This document shows positions 16,329 through 24,982 of a stretch of 64,000 nucleotides of DNA, piece by piece (position 1 is the first letter of the stretch; each line of letters starts with the position of its first letter). The notes beneath the pieces were generated by a model. It did no database searches. It was not told the DNA's origin and saw only the letters and a program-made list of their open reading frames with translations. The stretch is taken from NCBI RefSeq assembly GCF_008629685.1, contig NZ_VWSF01000022.1:1-64000 (forward strand). The letters run 5' to 3'. Source of the DNA: Adhaeribacter rhizoryzae (GTDB lineage: Bacteria; Bacteroidota; Bacteroidia; Cytophagales; Hymenobacteraceae). The position numbers and the translations under genes are program-made.

Positions 16329-17030
16329 TTATTTTAACTGGATTTTTATTGGAGCACTGTAAGCCAGTTCCTGTATACCTACTGTTTTTACACCAACCCG
16401 GGCAAAAACATATTGTTTGCCGGCAACAGCGGCTGGTAAACTAGAAATATTTACACTCAACGTTACAGGTGCATTTAAGCCATTGATATCCGCAGCTACT
16501 TTTTGGGCGCTGGCTCGCTGGTTGGTCGCATCTACAATGTTGGTGCTGCTCACGTACAGGTTAACCCGTTCCAGTTGCCGGGTGGTGTTTACCTGCTGCA
16601 GGTTAAAGGTAGCATCAATGGTGCTGGTACCTTTTTTAATAGCTGCATTTTTAATTATAAAAAACGGATCTACCGGTACTTCTACCATCGACGAACCTCT
16701 AACTTCTACATTAATGGTATCGTTTTGGTCTGCCCAAGGGCCATTACCTCTTACACGGGTAAGCTTATAATTACCGTCGAACAAAACCGCCGAAAAAGTG
16801 CCGTCCTGGGCAATATTTATGTTAATGGGAGTAGTCTTCCACAACGGGTACTCCGGACCTGGTTGCCGTAATTCCAGCCGCACAGCGTTGGATCTTACCC
16901 CAATTGGTTCGCCATTGTGTACTATCTGCCCGGTTAACGTAGATTTGGGTGGCTCATAATTGTCGTACTCACAGCCGGCCATAAAAACTGCCAGCAATAC
17001 GGTTAAATAAGAATATATTTTAAGTTTCAT
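16329..17030 (-). CDS. DUF3823 lipoprotein downstream of SusD
   Basis: A 233-residue lipoprotein (lipobox LLAVFMAGC, Cys 20). The N-terminal half (TLTGQIVHNGEPIGVRSNAV, then DGTFSAVLFDGNYKLTRVRG) is a carboxypeptidase-regulatory-like beta-sandwich of the DUF3823 type; the second half looks like another beta domain. This family is found almost only next to SusC/SusD pairs and is thought to be a surface glycan-binding accessory. It begins 9 bp after the SusD stop, so the three genes form one operon. Confidence 0.85.
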   Translation of the reverse strand: MKLKIYSYLTVLLAVFMAGCEYDNYEPPKSTLTGQIVHNGEPIGVRSNAVRLELRQPGPEYPLWKTTPININIAQDGTFSAVLFDGNYKLTRVRGNGPWADQNDTINVEVRGSSMVEVPVDPFFIIKNAAIKKGTSTIDATFNLQQVNTTRQLERVNLYVSSTNIVDATNQRASAQKVAADINGLNAPVTLSVNISSLPAAVAGKQYVFARVGVKTVGIQELAYSAPIKIQLK

Positions 17031-17039
17031 ACTTCTAAA

Positions 17040-18884
17040 TTATTGGAATGGATTTCTGGTGATTTTAGGATTACTATTCAGAACGTTTTGCGGAATAGCC
17101 GAATAATAATTGTTTAACTGGAAGTTGCGCGGTGCCCGGAAACGGGGTGCAACTAACTTATCGTAAACTATTTTATCGTGGGTTGGATGGCCCGGACGAA
17201 CGACCCGGTAAGGGTACAACGCCATAGGAATGGCATCCTCGTTAGTTGCGCTACCGTTCCAGATTTCGTGGGCAATACGCCAGCGTTTTAAATCCCAAAC
17301 CCGGTGATCTTCAAAAGCCAATTCTACCCGGCGCTCATTCCGAAGTCTTTCCACGGTAAGTGTGGTAAGGCTGTTGGCCCCGAAACCAGCTCTTTCCCGA
17401 ACTTTATTTACGTAACCTAAAGCCTCTGCTGGCATATTTAACTCCAGCGCAGCTTCTGCGGCATTTAACAATATTTCGGCGTAACGGAATCTGATCCACC
17501 ATAATTCGCTGCGGATACCCCGGGTACTCGACATAGGAGTTGGGTCGATGTATTTACGCATATAGAAACCAGAGTTAGAAACTTCGGTAATACTCCGGTG
17601 CGGTCCAGAAGATCCGGTTAGCAATTTGCCATCAGTATAATTCGTGCCTAGCTGACCGCTTTCTACGGTGTTATAACCAGAACCAGTCCAAACTTTAACC
17701 CCAGCCTGAATCTCTACCGGTAAGCCTCTGAATGCAGTACCTGGGTAAACCACCGTACCGTATAAACGGGCATCTTTGTTCGCAAAAATATCCTGCGGCC
17801 GATCGTAATAAATATAATCGCTGTTATCGGCAGTCCGGTTTTTCAAAATGCCCTGGGTGCCGTCCAGGTATTCAAAATCTTCTACCAGGTTTAAAGTTGG
17901 CGTAATGTTAGAAGAGGAAAGATTATCTTCGCGCACGTTACGGGCAATATTATCGTAGGTAAAAGAAATTCTTTTGTCTTTGGTTACCGAGAAATCCTGC
18001 GCAAATATTGCCTCCGGGTTGTTTGATTTCTTTGTAATAGCATCAAAGAAATTTTCGCCTAAATCAGGGTTCCGCTGATACAAAGAGTAGGTACCGCTGT
18101 TAATAATTTCCTTAGAGGCTTCCAATGATTTGGTATAGTAATCATTGGCTTTATCGGCCGGAATACCTACTTCACCACCAGGAGTAGCAATAGGCGCGCC
18201 CATCAGGTTGTTGTATTTGGCAATAGAACCGGCATATAACATGGCCCGGCTTTTCAGCGCTAATACGGTAAATTTATTTGCCCGGGTCTGGCTAACACCA
18301 TTGCCAATGTTGTCTTTTACGGCATCTAGTTCTGTGGCAATAAAATCATACACTTCTGCTTCTTTGTTTCGGGGCTGTTGCAGGGGTGTTACATTACCAC
18401 TGAAATCGTAAATAAGCTGGTTTGTAATAATGGGTACACCGCCCATTCTTTTAACGTGCTCAAAATACGTGTAGGCTCTTAAGAAACGCAGCTCCGATTG
18501 AAATTGCGTTTTCTGCGCCGCAGTTAAGGTTGTTCCAAATTTATCCAGGTTTTCCAAGGCCAGGTTAATGTCCCGGATCAGACCATAATCCCAAAGTTCC
18601 CAACGGTTGGTACCATACGTTACCAGGTTATTCCGGTCGTCGTTATTACCCGACCACATGGCTTCGTCATAGGCAGCAAAATCGGCCCAGTTCGAAAGGG
18701 TTGATAAAGAAGTAGGTAAACGGTCATAATAATTAGCCAGCAAACTGGTAATCATTTTTGGGTCGTTCCATACCTGCTCTTCTTTAATAAGCGTGGGCGA
18801 TTGCCGCTCCAGAAAATCATCCTCGCAAGCCGCCAGCGGCAATAAGGAGGCTCCAAGAAATAAATACTTATATATACTTTTCAT
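17040..18884 (-). CDS. SusD/RagB family outer-membrane glycan-binding lipoprotein
   Basis: A 614-residue lipoprotein starting at the ATG at 18884 (a GTG three codons upstream is less likely, since the signal peptide begins MKSIYKYLFLGASLLPLAAC). RagB/SusD features: N-terminal DDFLERQSPTLI, TPR-like helices with FLRAYTYFEHVKRMGGVPII (about 145-165) and the C-terminal LRNERRVELAFEDHRVWDLK motif. It caps the SusC partner encoded immediately upstream, with a 15-bp gap to the corrected start. Substrate cannot be read from sequence. Confidence 0.94.
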   Translation of the reverse strand: MKSIYKYLFLGASLLPLAACEDDFLERQSPTLIKEEQVWNDPKMITSLLANYYDRLPTSLSTLSNWADFAAYDEAMWSGNNDDRNNLVTYGTNRWELWDYGLIRDINLALENLDKFGTTLTAAQKTQFQSELRFLRAYTYFEHVKRMGGVPIITNQLIYDFSGNVTPLQQPRNKEAEVYDFIATELDAVKDNIGNGVSQTRANKFTVLALKSRAMLYAGSIAKYNNLMGAPIATPGGEVGIPADKANDYYTKSLEASKEIINSGTYSLYQRNPDLGENFFDAITKKSNNPEAIFAQDFSVTKDKRISFTYDNIARNVREDNLSSSNITPTLNLVEDFEYLDGTQGILKNRTADNSDYIYYDRPQDIFANKDARLYGTVVYPGTAFRGLPVEIQAGVKVWTGSGYNTVESGQLGTNYTDGKLLTGSSGPHRSITEVSNSGFYMRKYIDPTPMSSTRGIRSELWWIRFRYAEILLNAAEAALELNMPAEALGYVNKVRERAGFGANSLTTLTVERLRNERRVELAFEDHRVWDLKRWRIAHEIWNGSATNEDAIPMALYPYRVVRPGHPTHDKIVYDKLVAPRFRAPRNFQLNNYYSAIPQNVLNSNPKITRNPFQ

Positions 18885-18899
18885 AAATCTCACTAAAAA

Positions 18900-21800
18900 T
18901 TATAAGCTTAAATTAAAACCGGCAGTAAATACTTTTTGCTGCGGATAAACCAGACCCCCGTTAGAAGAAACTTCCGGATCTAAACCAAACTCTTTGGTAT
19001 TATCGATAGAGAAGAGGTTGGTACCGGTTACAAACACCCGCAGGCGGTTCATGCCAAGTCTGTTTACAATAACTTGCGGAATAGTATAGCCTAATTCCAG
19101 GTTACGCAGGCGGATGTAACTTACGTTGGTGTTCCAGTAGTTGCTCCGGCGAGAGAAGTTAACGTGGCTGTTTTGGTCTTTCCGAACGGCTGGATATTTG
19201 CCTGCAATCCAAGGACTATCGTTGTTGTACGGATCGGCCTGGTGCCAGCGGTCTTCGAACATGTAGTTAGGTGAAGTACCATTGTTCTGGAACGGAATTT
19301 TCATTTCTACTTCCCGGCGGAAAGTTTGCAGGGTAGCGCCGGCAAAGTCGAAAGCCAGGTTAAACCCTTTCCAGCCCACGCTGGTATTTAAGCCAAAGCT
19401 CATGTAAGGGTTAGCACCTTCCTGGTAACCAATTGGTCTTTCGTCTAAGCCATTAATAATTTTATCGCCGTTGGCATCTTTGTAAATTAAATCGCCGGGT
19501 AGGTGGGTACGGTTACCTTGGCCGTCGTTATCTACATCGTAGTTATCAATTTGTTCTTGTGATTGAAACTGGCCCACTACTTCGTAACCCCAGTTTACGC
19601 TACCCCAACGGTCTTCCCAGGCATCGCGGTATTCTTGCCAGGAGTTACCCCATTGTGGGTTATAGCGCTGGTAAATATCCCATCTACGGGCCAAGGTGGC
19701 GTTTGCGCCTACTGAGAAAGTAACATCTTTTACTTTACCGCTATAGGTTAAAGCTCCTTCCACACCCCGGTTAGATTCTTTCAGCACATTGGCTTGGGGC
19801 AGGGTATAACCTACTTCTGCCGGTAATATTACATCGGTCTGGGCGGCTGGTAAACCAGTTCTTCTGCGTTCGAATAAATCAAACTGACCAGTTAAGCGGT
19901 TAAAGATGGTAAAGTCGATACCTACGTTACGGGTATGGTTTCTAATCCAGGAAAGGGTGGTAATAGGAAGTCCTCTTGGGCGAACACCTGTATAATAAGT
20001 TCCGTCGAATATGGCGCTGCCTTGTGCCCAGTTATAACCTGGGGTGTAGCTATACGGATCTACTACATAAGCATCATTATTTAAACGGTCAGAACCGGTT
20101 AAACCGTATGAAGCGCGTAGTTTTAAATCGTTCAGGAAGGTGCCAAAGCGGTCTTTCATGAAAGCTTCTTCGGAAATACGGTAACCTACCGAAACACCTG
20201 GGAACAAGCCCCAGCGGCTATCATCGCGGAATAAGAATGAACCATCGTAACGGCCTAAAACCTCTAACAGGTATTTTTGTTTGTAGTTATAGTTTACACG
20301 GGCAATATAACCGGCCCGGGCTTCCTGGTTAAATTCATCAATCAATAAATCCTGGTTCGCGAAATACATGATTGGAATATAATTATTAGGCGGTACGGTA
20401 TGTACTACCATGTAATTATTCTTCGTATCGTTTCGCTCGTAAGCCGCTACCGCAGATAAGCCGTGGTCGCCGAATTGCTTGTTATAAGTTAACTGAAACT
20501 GGGCAAAACGGTCAATAATATTCCGCTTACGACGTTCCCGCCAAGGGTTTTGGTTACCCGATTCTAATTTATAAGTATCGGTAGTAGGGTTATAAGAATA
20601 CGCGTTGTAAGTATATTCAAAACCATCAAAATCGAAGTTGCTGAAATTATAAGAGTAAGTTCCGCGCGCGCTTAAACCAAAATTAAAATCGTATTGCGCG
20701 TAGAAGTTACCTTTAGCACCCCGCCAGATTTCGTCGATGTAACCCGTAACACTCTTTTTATAAGTGGCTGGGTTTACGTTTACGTTGTGGTTTTGCGCTA
20801 TGTAATTCGGGTTATCGTTGGCGTATGGGCGTTCGGTTGGCCACATACTAAAAATACTCAGGAAAGGGTTAAAATAATCATCTAATCCTGGTACGCCGGC
20901 CTGCGAACGATCTTCCAGACGACCGTAAATTTGCGTACCTACCCGTAAGCCTTTGGCTACCCCGGCATCAATATTTGCCTGAATATTAGTACGGTTAAAG
21001 TTATAATCTTTAATAATAGCGTCCTGGTTTACGTGGCTCACCGAGAAATAATAATTCATGGTTTCGGAACCACCAGAAGCACTGGCATTCATATTATATT
21101 GAGGAGCAGATTTATCCATTACCTCTGAATAATAATCAGTGCTGATAAAACCTTTCTCGGTACCTACCCGCCACTTTTCTAAATTTTCCGGGGTTACCAC
21201 GCCTCTGGGATCTCTGCCTTGGTTTTGCTCCGACTCGGCTAAAGCGCGCATATGCTGATAAGCATTAGCTGGTCTTGGATAGCGGGTAAAATCCTGAACA
21301 CCGTAATAAGCGCCCACATTAATCTGGGGCTTCATGCCGGCTTTACCTTTTTTGGTAGTTACTAATATTACGCCGTTAGCCGCACGTAAACCATAAATAG
21401 CCGCCGAAGCATCTTTCAGGATAGATACACTTTCAATGTCATCTACGGCCAGGTTGTTAAACTGTCCGGCATCTGAAGTTACCCCATCAATTACATAGAG
21501 CGGCGTACCCATGTTCCGGATTTGGATGCTGGTACCAGCACCTGGGCGGGCATCGGCCTGGCGGGCCGTAATACCTTGTACTTTACCTACCAACGCACCA
21601 GTAGCGGTAGTAGAAGTAGTACGGGCTATATCGGTAGCCTGAATCTGGCTAACCGCACCTGTTACCGTACCACGGGTTTGGGTACCATAACCTACCACTA
21701 CTACTTCTTCCAAAGCTTTGGCATCTGGCGCCAGCGTTACGTTTACCGTAGTGCGGTTATTAATCGGAACTTCTTGGGTTACATAACCAATAAAAGATAT

Positions 21801-22085
21801 AACCAGGGTACCTGTGCCGTTTGGAACGTTTAAGGTAAAACCACCATCTGGGTTAGTAGCAGTTCCATTAGTGGTGCCTTTCACCAGTACGGTTACACCA
21901 GGTAGGCCTTCGCCATTTTCACCTTTAATAGTACCACTAACGGCAGTCGATTGGGCTAAAACCTGACCGGCACAAATAAATACAATGGCCGAAACCATTA
22001 TTAATGATAAAGTCGCTTTCCGGAATAGCCACCTGTAGAAGGGCTCGCCGGAAGGAGGTAAGTTTTTAGGTAATTGATTTTTCAT
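18900..22085 (-). CDS. SusC/RagA TonB-dependent outer-membrane transporter
   Basis: A 1061-residue TonB-dependent transporter. After a long N-terminal leader with a signal peptide (cleavage near VLAQS, residue ~45) comes a carboxypeptidase-D-regulatory-like domain (VSGTIKGENGEGLPGVTVLV), the SusC TonB-box region ALEEVVVVGYGTQ, the plug (IRNMGTPLYVIDGV, SILKDASAAIYGLRAANGV) and a 22-strand barrel ending VFTAGFNLSL. It heads the SusC-SusD-DUF3823 operon. The identity of the imported glycan is unknown; no hydrolase is in the same unit, but the arabinan and oxidoreductase genes flank it. Confidence 0.95.
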   Translation of the reverse strand: MKNQLPKNLPPSGEPFYRWLFRKATLSLIMVSAIVFICAGQVLAQSTAVSGTIKGENGEGLPGVTVLVKGTTNGTATNPDGGFTLNVPNGTGTLVISFIGYVTQEVPINNRTTVNVTLAPDAKALEEVVVVGYGTQTRGTVTGAVSQIQATDIARTTSTTATGALVGKVQGITARQADARPGAGTSIQIRNMGTPLYVIDGVTSDAGQFNNLAVDDIESVSILKDASAAIYGLRAANGVILVTTKKGKAGMKPQINVGAYYGVQDFTRYPRPANAYQHMRALAESEQNQGRDPRGVVTPENLEKWRVGTEKGFISTDYYSEVMDKSAPQYNMNASASGGSETMNYYFSVSHVNQDAIIKDYNFNRTNIQANIDAGVAKGLRVGTQIYGRLEDRSQAGVPGLDDYFNPFLSIFSMWPTERPYANDNPNYIAQNHNVNVNPATYKKSVTGYIDEIWRGAKGNFYAQYDFNFGLSARGTYSYNFSNFDFDGFEYTYNAYSYNPTTDTYKLESGNQNPWRERRKRNIIDRFAQFQLTYNKQFGDHGLSAVAAYERNDTKNNYMVVHTVPPNNYIPIMYFANQDLLIDEFNQEARAGYIARVNYNYKQKYLLEVLGRYDGSFLFRDDSRWGLFPGVSVGYRISEEAFMKDRFGTFLNDLKLRASYGLTGSDRLNNDAYVVDPYSYTPGYNWAQGSAIFDGTYYTGVRPRGLPITTLSWIRNHTRNVGIDFTIFNRLTGQFDLFERRRTGLPAAQTDVILPAEVGYTLPQANVLKESNRGVEGALTYSGKVKDVTFSVGANATLARRWDIYQRYNPQWGNSWQEYRDAWEDRWGSVNWGYEVVGQFQSQEQIDNYDVDNDGQGNRTHLPGDLIYKDANGDKIINGLDERPIGYQEGANPYMSFGLNTSVGWKGFNLAFDFAGATLQTFRREVEMKIPFQNNGTSPNYMFEDRWHQADPYNNDSPWIAGKYPAVRKDQNSHVNFSRRSNYWNTNVSYIRLRNLELGYTIPQVIVNRLGMNRLRVFVTGTNLFSIDNTKEFGLDPEVSSNGGLVYPQQKVFTAGFNLSL

Positions 22086-22657
22086 AAATGAAAGTGTTTG
22101 GACTAAGTGAATTGGTGATAAAATTCGTGGGTAATTTTCTGATCTGATTTTAATTTACATCATACAGGGTGTGGCGTAATAATTGTCATTTAAACATTAA
22201 TTTTTTACAACGATTTACTAATTTTTATTCATATTCCAAATAATGTGTGTTAGGTTAGTTAAAGCGGTTATTAGTTAAAAATCAATGATTTTGAAGATTA
22301 AGTTAAAGGTTTGTTGCTGAATGCGTAATTAAGGAATCCTTTATTTAATAGAATAAATGTTTTTTTAACATTTATAAAAATTTTAAATGATTCTGAATAA
22401 CCTAAAATCAGTTTTAAAATTTTTTACTAAAAAATTAGCCGGAGTTTTGGCTGTTGTAAATTGTAGAATATATGCGCTTGCTTAAATAATAAACTGCTTA
22501 GTGAGTAAGATTTTAAGCAATTTTTATTAAGAAAGAAGGGCTCACCTGGTTATTGTGCCAGGTGAGTACCTTTGTAGGTTAAGCATTTTTCCGGAAATAT
22601 TTTGAGTTGTTTCTTTAACCCAATTGCTGTACAGGAAATGCTGATTTAAAAAAAATA
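22086..22657. other. 572-bp AT-rich leader upstream of susC
   Basis: No credible ORF. It should contain the susC promoter and a 5' UTR on the minus strand. One hairpin (CTCACCTGG / CCAGGTGAG, 22541-22566) lies about 90 bp past the stop of the Gfo/Idh/MocA gene and may terminate that unit. I saw no clear operator. Confidence 0.5.
22541..22566 (-). terminator. weak hairpin terminator after the oxidoreductase unit
   Basis: A 9-bp perfect stem with 8-nt loop, followed on the minus strand by CCCTTCTTTC rather than a pure T-tract. Confidence 0.5.
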
Positions 22658-23794
22658 TTAAGTCGTTGCCATTTCGGAAATTTCCGAAAGCGTAAACTCG
22701 GGTAAGTACATAATTTTGCCGCCTTGCATAGCCGACTCGTGCGCCAAAATACCCACGCAGGTAATATTAGCCGATTGTACAGCGTTCGGGAACGGCTCGC
22801 GGCCTTCTACCAAAGCACTTACAAATTCGTGTACCAGGTGCGGGTGCGAACCACCGTGGCCAGAACCCTGAATAAATGATAAGTGCTGATTTCCTTCGCC
22901 GTCGTACACGCCAGCCGAAGTGAACGATTGTATTTCGGTGGGCAGTAAATGGGCGTAGTCCGGGGTTTTAACTTTACTAGGTTGTTCGCCGGTATGAATA
23001 ATATTGTCTTCGTGTTCGATTAGGGTCCATTCAAAGGATTTTTTAGAACCGTACACATCAAAGCTTTCGCGGTATTGGCGGGCGGTGTTAAATAAAGAAC
23101 GGGTAACTTCAGCGGCTAAATCAGAATTCCGGAATTTAATATGGCAGGTTTCAATGGCAAACGGCGAACCGTACTTGGGAATTAAATCTTCATCAATTCG
23201 GCCGGAACCTAAGCATGATACATATTCCGCTTCAGCACGAGGTAAGGCTAATACCGGACCTACGCAGTGGGTGGCGTAGTGCATGGGTGGCAAACCTTCC
23301 CAGTAGCCGGGCCAGCCGGCCATTTCCTGCTGGTGCGAAGCCCGTAAAAACTGAATTTTACCTAATTCGCCTTTTTCGTACATTTCTTTTACGAACAAGA
23401 ATTCCCGGCTATAGATAACAGTTTCCATCATCATGTAAGTCAGGCCGGTTTCTTTTACGGCTTCTACAATCTGGCGGCATTCTTCTACGGTAGTGGCCAT
23501 GGGAACCGTACAAGCTACGTGTTTGCCGGCCCGCAAGGCTTTTAAAGATTGTTCGGCGTGGGCCTGAATGGGTGTATTAATATGAACCGCATCAACATTT
23601 GGGTCTTTCAGCAATTCGTCGTAATCGGTGTAACGAACACTAATGTCAAAAGCATCACCAATTTCGTTCAGTTTATCTTCGTTACGCTGACAAATGGCGT
23701 ACATGTTGGCATTGGGGTGTTTTTGGTAGATCGGAATAAATTCGGCTCCAAAACCCAATCCAACAATAGCAACATTAATTTTGTCTTTCTTCAT
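22658..23794 (-). CDS. Gfo/Idh/MocA family NAD(P)-dependent oxidoreductase
   Basis: A 378-residue cytoplasmic oxidoreductase. The Rossmann motif VAIVGLGFGAEF is at residues 8-19, the NTPIQAHAEQSLKALRAGKHV segment of the family near 70-90, and the active-site region (YATHCVGPVLAL) near 175. Such enzymes oxidise or reduce sugar hydroxyls, often producing 3-keto sugars. The gene begins 23 bp after the TIM-barrel isomerase gene and belongs to the three-gene unit starting at 28552. Its stop reads TTAATATT. Confidence 0.92.
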   Translation of the reverse strand: MKKDKINVAIVGLGFGAEFIPIYQKHPNANMYAICQRNEDKLNEIGDAFDISVRYTDYDELLKDPNVDAVHINTPIQAHAEQSLKALRAGKHVACTVPMATTVEECRQIVEAVKETGLTYMMMETVIYSREFLFVKEMYEKGELGKIQFLRASHQQEMAGWPGYWEGLPPMHYATHCVGPVLALPRAEAEYVSCLGSGRIDEDLIPKYGSPFAIETCHIKFRNSDLAAEVTRSLFNTARQYRESFDVYGSKKSFEWTLIEHEDNIIHTGEQPSKVKTPDYAHLLPTEIQSFTSAGVYDGEGNQHLSFIQGSGHGGSHPHLVHEFVSALVEGREPFPNAVQSANITCVGILAHESAMQGGKIMYLPEFTLSEISEMATT

Positions 23795-23817
23795 AAAAAT
23801 TGCAGTGTATTAGATAA

Positions 23818-24732
23818 TTAAAAATTAGATTCTACAGTCTGATTAGCTGATATTTGAGAATGGTTGGGTGCAGGATTATTGGCCCAGCTTTTCAAAAATT
23901 GTAATCCTTCCGATGCAAATTTATCCTGGCTTTCAGCCAAAGGTTTCCAGATGCAAACGGCTCCGGCCAGTTCTTTTATAGCCGGCGTAAAGCTTTCGAT
24001 AGAAACAGTACCGCTATAACCTATGGCTTCCAGGCCGCGGCGGAAAGCATCCCAGCGGGTTTGGCCGGTACCCGGTGTACCCCGGTAATTTTCAGAAACC
24101 TGCACGTGAATCAATTTATCGCCGGCCAGGTGAATAGCAGCTTCCACGTCTGGCTCTTCAATATTCATGTGGAAACCATCCAGAATAATTTTAGCAGCCG
24201 GATGGTTAATGTCGTTTACCAATCTTACCACATCTTCGGTGGTATTAATTAAATCAGATTCGAATCGATTCAGGGGTTCTAAGGCAATAAACAAGCCTTT
24301 TTCGCTGGCCATATCGCAAACTTTCCGCAGGTTGGTAACGGCGCGGTTCCACTCAATTTGTTTCTGTTCCGGCGAAACCAACCGGGCTTTGCCTACCGCT
24401 GAATACATAGGACCAGCCAGGAAGGTAGCGCCCAGGTCTACACAAATATTCAGGCAGCTTTGAATATAATTAAAACAGTTTTGGTGCAAGGCTTCATCTT
24501 CGCTGGTTAAGTCGCGGGTAGGGCCAAAGGCACCGCAAATAATAGCTTCCAGGTCATTGTCCTGGAGGACTTTTTTTACTACGGCGGTATCGATAAGAGT
24601 AGGATCTTCTACGGCAAGCTCCACTTTATCGTAGCCCATTTGTTTTATTTTCGGAAATAAAGAAACTGATTCGGTACTGAAAGGAGAAGTCCAAAGCCAG
24701 GTACTAACTCCAAATTTTACATTTAAACTCAT
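23818..24732 (-). CDS. sugar phosphate isomerase/epimerase (AP endonuclease 2 / xylose isomerase-like TIM barrel)
   Basis: A 304-residue TIM-barrel protein. Metal-ligand regions of the family are visible: IALEPLNRFESDLINT (Glu about 155), IILDGFHMNIEEPD (Asp and His about 190), HVQVSENYRGTPGTG (His about 215) and VSIESFTP (Glu about 250). This set is closest to ketose 3-epimerase/hydroxypyruvate-isomerase-like enzymes. Coupled with a Gfo/Idh/MocA partner 23 bp downstream, a role in isomerising an oxidised sugar is likely but the substrate is unknown. Start ATG at 24732. Confidence 0.9.
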   Translation of the reverse strand: MSLNVKFGVSTWLWTSPFSTESVSLFPKIKQMGYDKVELAVEDPTLIDTAVVKKVLQDNDLEAIICGAFGPTRDLTSEDEALHQNCFNYIQSCLNICVDLGATFLAGPMYSAVGKARLVSPEQKQIEWNRAVTNLRKVCDMASEKGLFIALEPLNRFESDLINTTEDVVRLVNDINHPAAKIILDGFHMNIEEPDVEAAIHLAGDKLIHVQVSENYRGTPGTGQTRWDAFRRGLEAIGYSGTVSIESFTPAIKELAGAVCIWKPLAESQDKFASEGLQFLKSWANNPAPNHSQISANQTVESNF

Positions 24733-24874
24733 GTAATAAGATTTGAATTATAGGAGGGGATTACCCGAAAAAAAATAGGTCCCCCGGTAATTTTTGTTAT
24801 CAGGCAAATAATTAAGCAGTCGGGAAAACAAGTCCGGATTCAGATTACAACGAACTTCAAAAGGAGAACCATTG

Positions 24875-24935
24875 AACCACCAATTTGCGCAGGTTTCCGA
24901 TTGGGCTCGGTAATCTCCTAAACAAATTGGTGGTT
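24875..24935. terminator. large inverted repeat between fusion gene and isomerase gene
   Basis: AACCACCAATTTG (24875-24887) and CAAATTGGTGGTT (24923-24935) are perfect 13-nt arms with a 35-nt loop. It lies in the 250-bp gap of the operon and may act as an mRNA processing or attenuation structure rather than a classical terminator. Confidence 0.5.
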
Positions 24936-24982
24936 GGTTATGTAGCTGGCCTTCTTTATAAACTAAGACCTGAATTCAATTA

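Noticed and set aside
22086-22657. Riboswitch or structured RNA in the long susC leader
   Set aside because: Apart from one 9-bp hairpin near the end of the previous operon I saw no conserved core or multi-stem structure.
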